Part shown: one piece after another, positions 4,962 to 5,461 of the stretch
Layout: every line of letters begins with the position of its first letter
Numbering within the stretch: position 1 is the stretch's first letter
Assembly (NCBI GenBank): GCA_002256055.1
Contig: NKIE01000187.1
Coordinates: 1-5,461, forward strand
Reading direction: 5' to 3'
Length of the DNA: 5,461 nucleotides
Source: Pseudomonas sp. PGPPP3
GTDB taxonomy: Bacteria > Pseudomonadota > Gammaproteobacteria > Pseudomonadales > Pseudomonadaceae
Notes under the pieces: model-generated
Told to the model about the DNA's origin: nothing
Database searches by the model: none
Seen by the model: the letters and a program-made list of their open reading frames with translations, nothing else
Made by a program: the position numbers and the translations under genes

Positions 4962-5461
4962 ATGCGAGTAATGGTGCTTGGTAGCGGTGTGATCGGTACC
5001 GCCAGTGCGTATTACCTGGCCCGTGCCGGCTTTGAAGTGGTGGTGGTGGATCGCCAGGATGGTCCTGCCTTGGAAACCAGCTTTGCCAATGCCGGCCAAG
5101 TGTCGCCAGGCTACGCCTCGCCGTGGGCGGCGCCGGGTATCCCGCTGAAGGCGATCAAGTGGCTGCTGCAAAAGCACGCACCACTGGCGATCAAGGCCAC
5201 CGGTGATATCGACCAGTACCTGTGGATGGCGCAGATGCTGCGCAACTGCACCGCCAGCCGTTACGCGGTGAACAAGGAGCGCATGGTGCGCCTGTCCGAG
5301 TACAGCCGCGACTGCTTGGACGAACTGCGCGCCGAAACCGGCATCAGCTACGAGGGTCGCACCCTGGGCACCACCCAGTTGTTCCGCACCCAGGCACAGC
5401 TGGATGGCGCCGCCAAGGACATCGCCGTATTGCAGCAATCCGGCGTGCCTTATGAATTGCT
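4962..5461 (+). CDS. dadA: DadA, D-amino acid dehydrogenase, N-terminal part (3' end outside window)
   Basis: DadA is an FAD-dependent dehydrogenase at the cytoplasmic face of the inner membrane. It converts D-amino acids, chiefly D-alanine, to 2-oxo acids and ammonia and passes electrons to the respiratory chain. Only the first 166 codons are present, of about 430 in the family. The N-terminus [12 protein letters not shown] carries the FAD motif GSGVIG (7-12), followed by the acidic residue ending beta 2 in VVVVDRQ and the blocks [23 protein letters not shown] and [18 protein letters not shown]. Later segments [37 protein letters not shown] and VPYELL follow E. coli DadA closely from memory. 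ATG 4962 has AGAGGA at 4948-4953 with eight-base spacing. It is transcribed away from dadR. In Pseudomonas the operon usually continues with dadX (alanine racemase) and a RidA-type deaminase downstream, which cannot be seen here. Confidence 0.96.
   Translation, partial: MRVMVLGSGVIGTASAYYLARAGFEVVVVDRQDGPALETSFANAGQVSPGYASPWAAPGIPLKAIKWLLQKHAPLAIKATGDIDQYLWMAQMLRNCTASRYAVNKERMVRLSEYSRDCLDELRAETGISYEGRTLGTTQLFRTQAQLDGAAKDIAVLQQSGVPYEL

Noticed and set aside
4923..5438. 171-codon open frame on the minus strand opposite dadA
   Set aside because: It is a shadow of dadA, whose plus-strand translation is clearly recognisable over the whole stretch.

Overview
The window is GC-rich bacterial DNA with dense coding on both strands. 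It looks like a chromosomal segment from Pseudomonas or a close relative. The best evidence is the divergent dadR/dadA pair, whose predicted proteins match what I recall of the Pseudomonas dad locus, preceded by an MFS transporter, a PuuB/PauB-type oxidoreductase and a YkgJ-family protein. The assignment rests on protein recognition, not on a database search.

Layout: (1) bases 1-836, plus strand, the C-terminal two thirds of an MFS transporter of YcaD type whose start lies before the window. (2) Bases 837-970, a short gap between converging genes holding a long bulged hairpin. (3) Bases 971-2287, minus strand, a FAD-dependent amine oxidoreductase of the gamma-glutamylputrescine oxidase (PuuB/PauB) group. 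(4) Bases 2288-2504, a divergent control region with two overlapping inverted repeats and a candidate promoter. (5) Bases 2505-2858, plus strand, a small YkgJ-type cysteine-cluster protein starting at GTG. (6) Bases 2859-3065, a leader or promoter region with a near-perfect 18-bp dyad. (7) Bases 3066-4289, plus strand, a two-domain protein with a receiver domain that has lost its phosphorylation residues, followed by an HDOD domain. (8) Bases 4293-4781, minus strand, the Lrp/AsnC regulator DadR, whose stop lies 3 bp from the stop of the HDOD gene. (9) Bases 4782-4961, the dadR-dadA divergent control region, with two facing promoters and a perfect 6-3-6 palindrome resembling an Lrp site. (10) Bases 4962-5461, plus strand, the first 166 codons of dadA, which runs off the window.

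How the genes fit together: DadA deaminates D-amino acids, mainly D-alanine, at the inner face of the membrane. DadR is the L-alanine-responsive regulator of that operon and is read divergently from it. The PuuB/PauB-like enzyme is a second FAD-dependent amine catabolic enzyme, probably acting on gamma-glutamylated polyamines. The segment is therefore largely about using amino compounds as carbon and nitrogen sources. The YkgJ-like and HDOD proteins have no clear link to that pathway and are the least characterised parts. I saw no RNA genes, insertion sequences, CRISPR arrays or other signs of recent transfer, and no gene-free stretch longer than about 220 bases.
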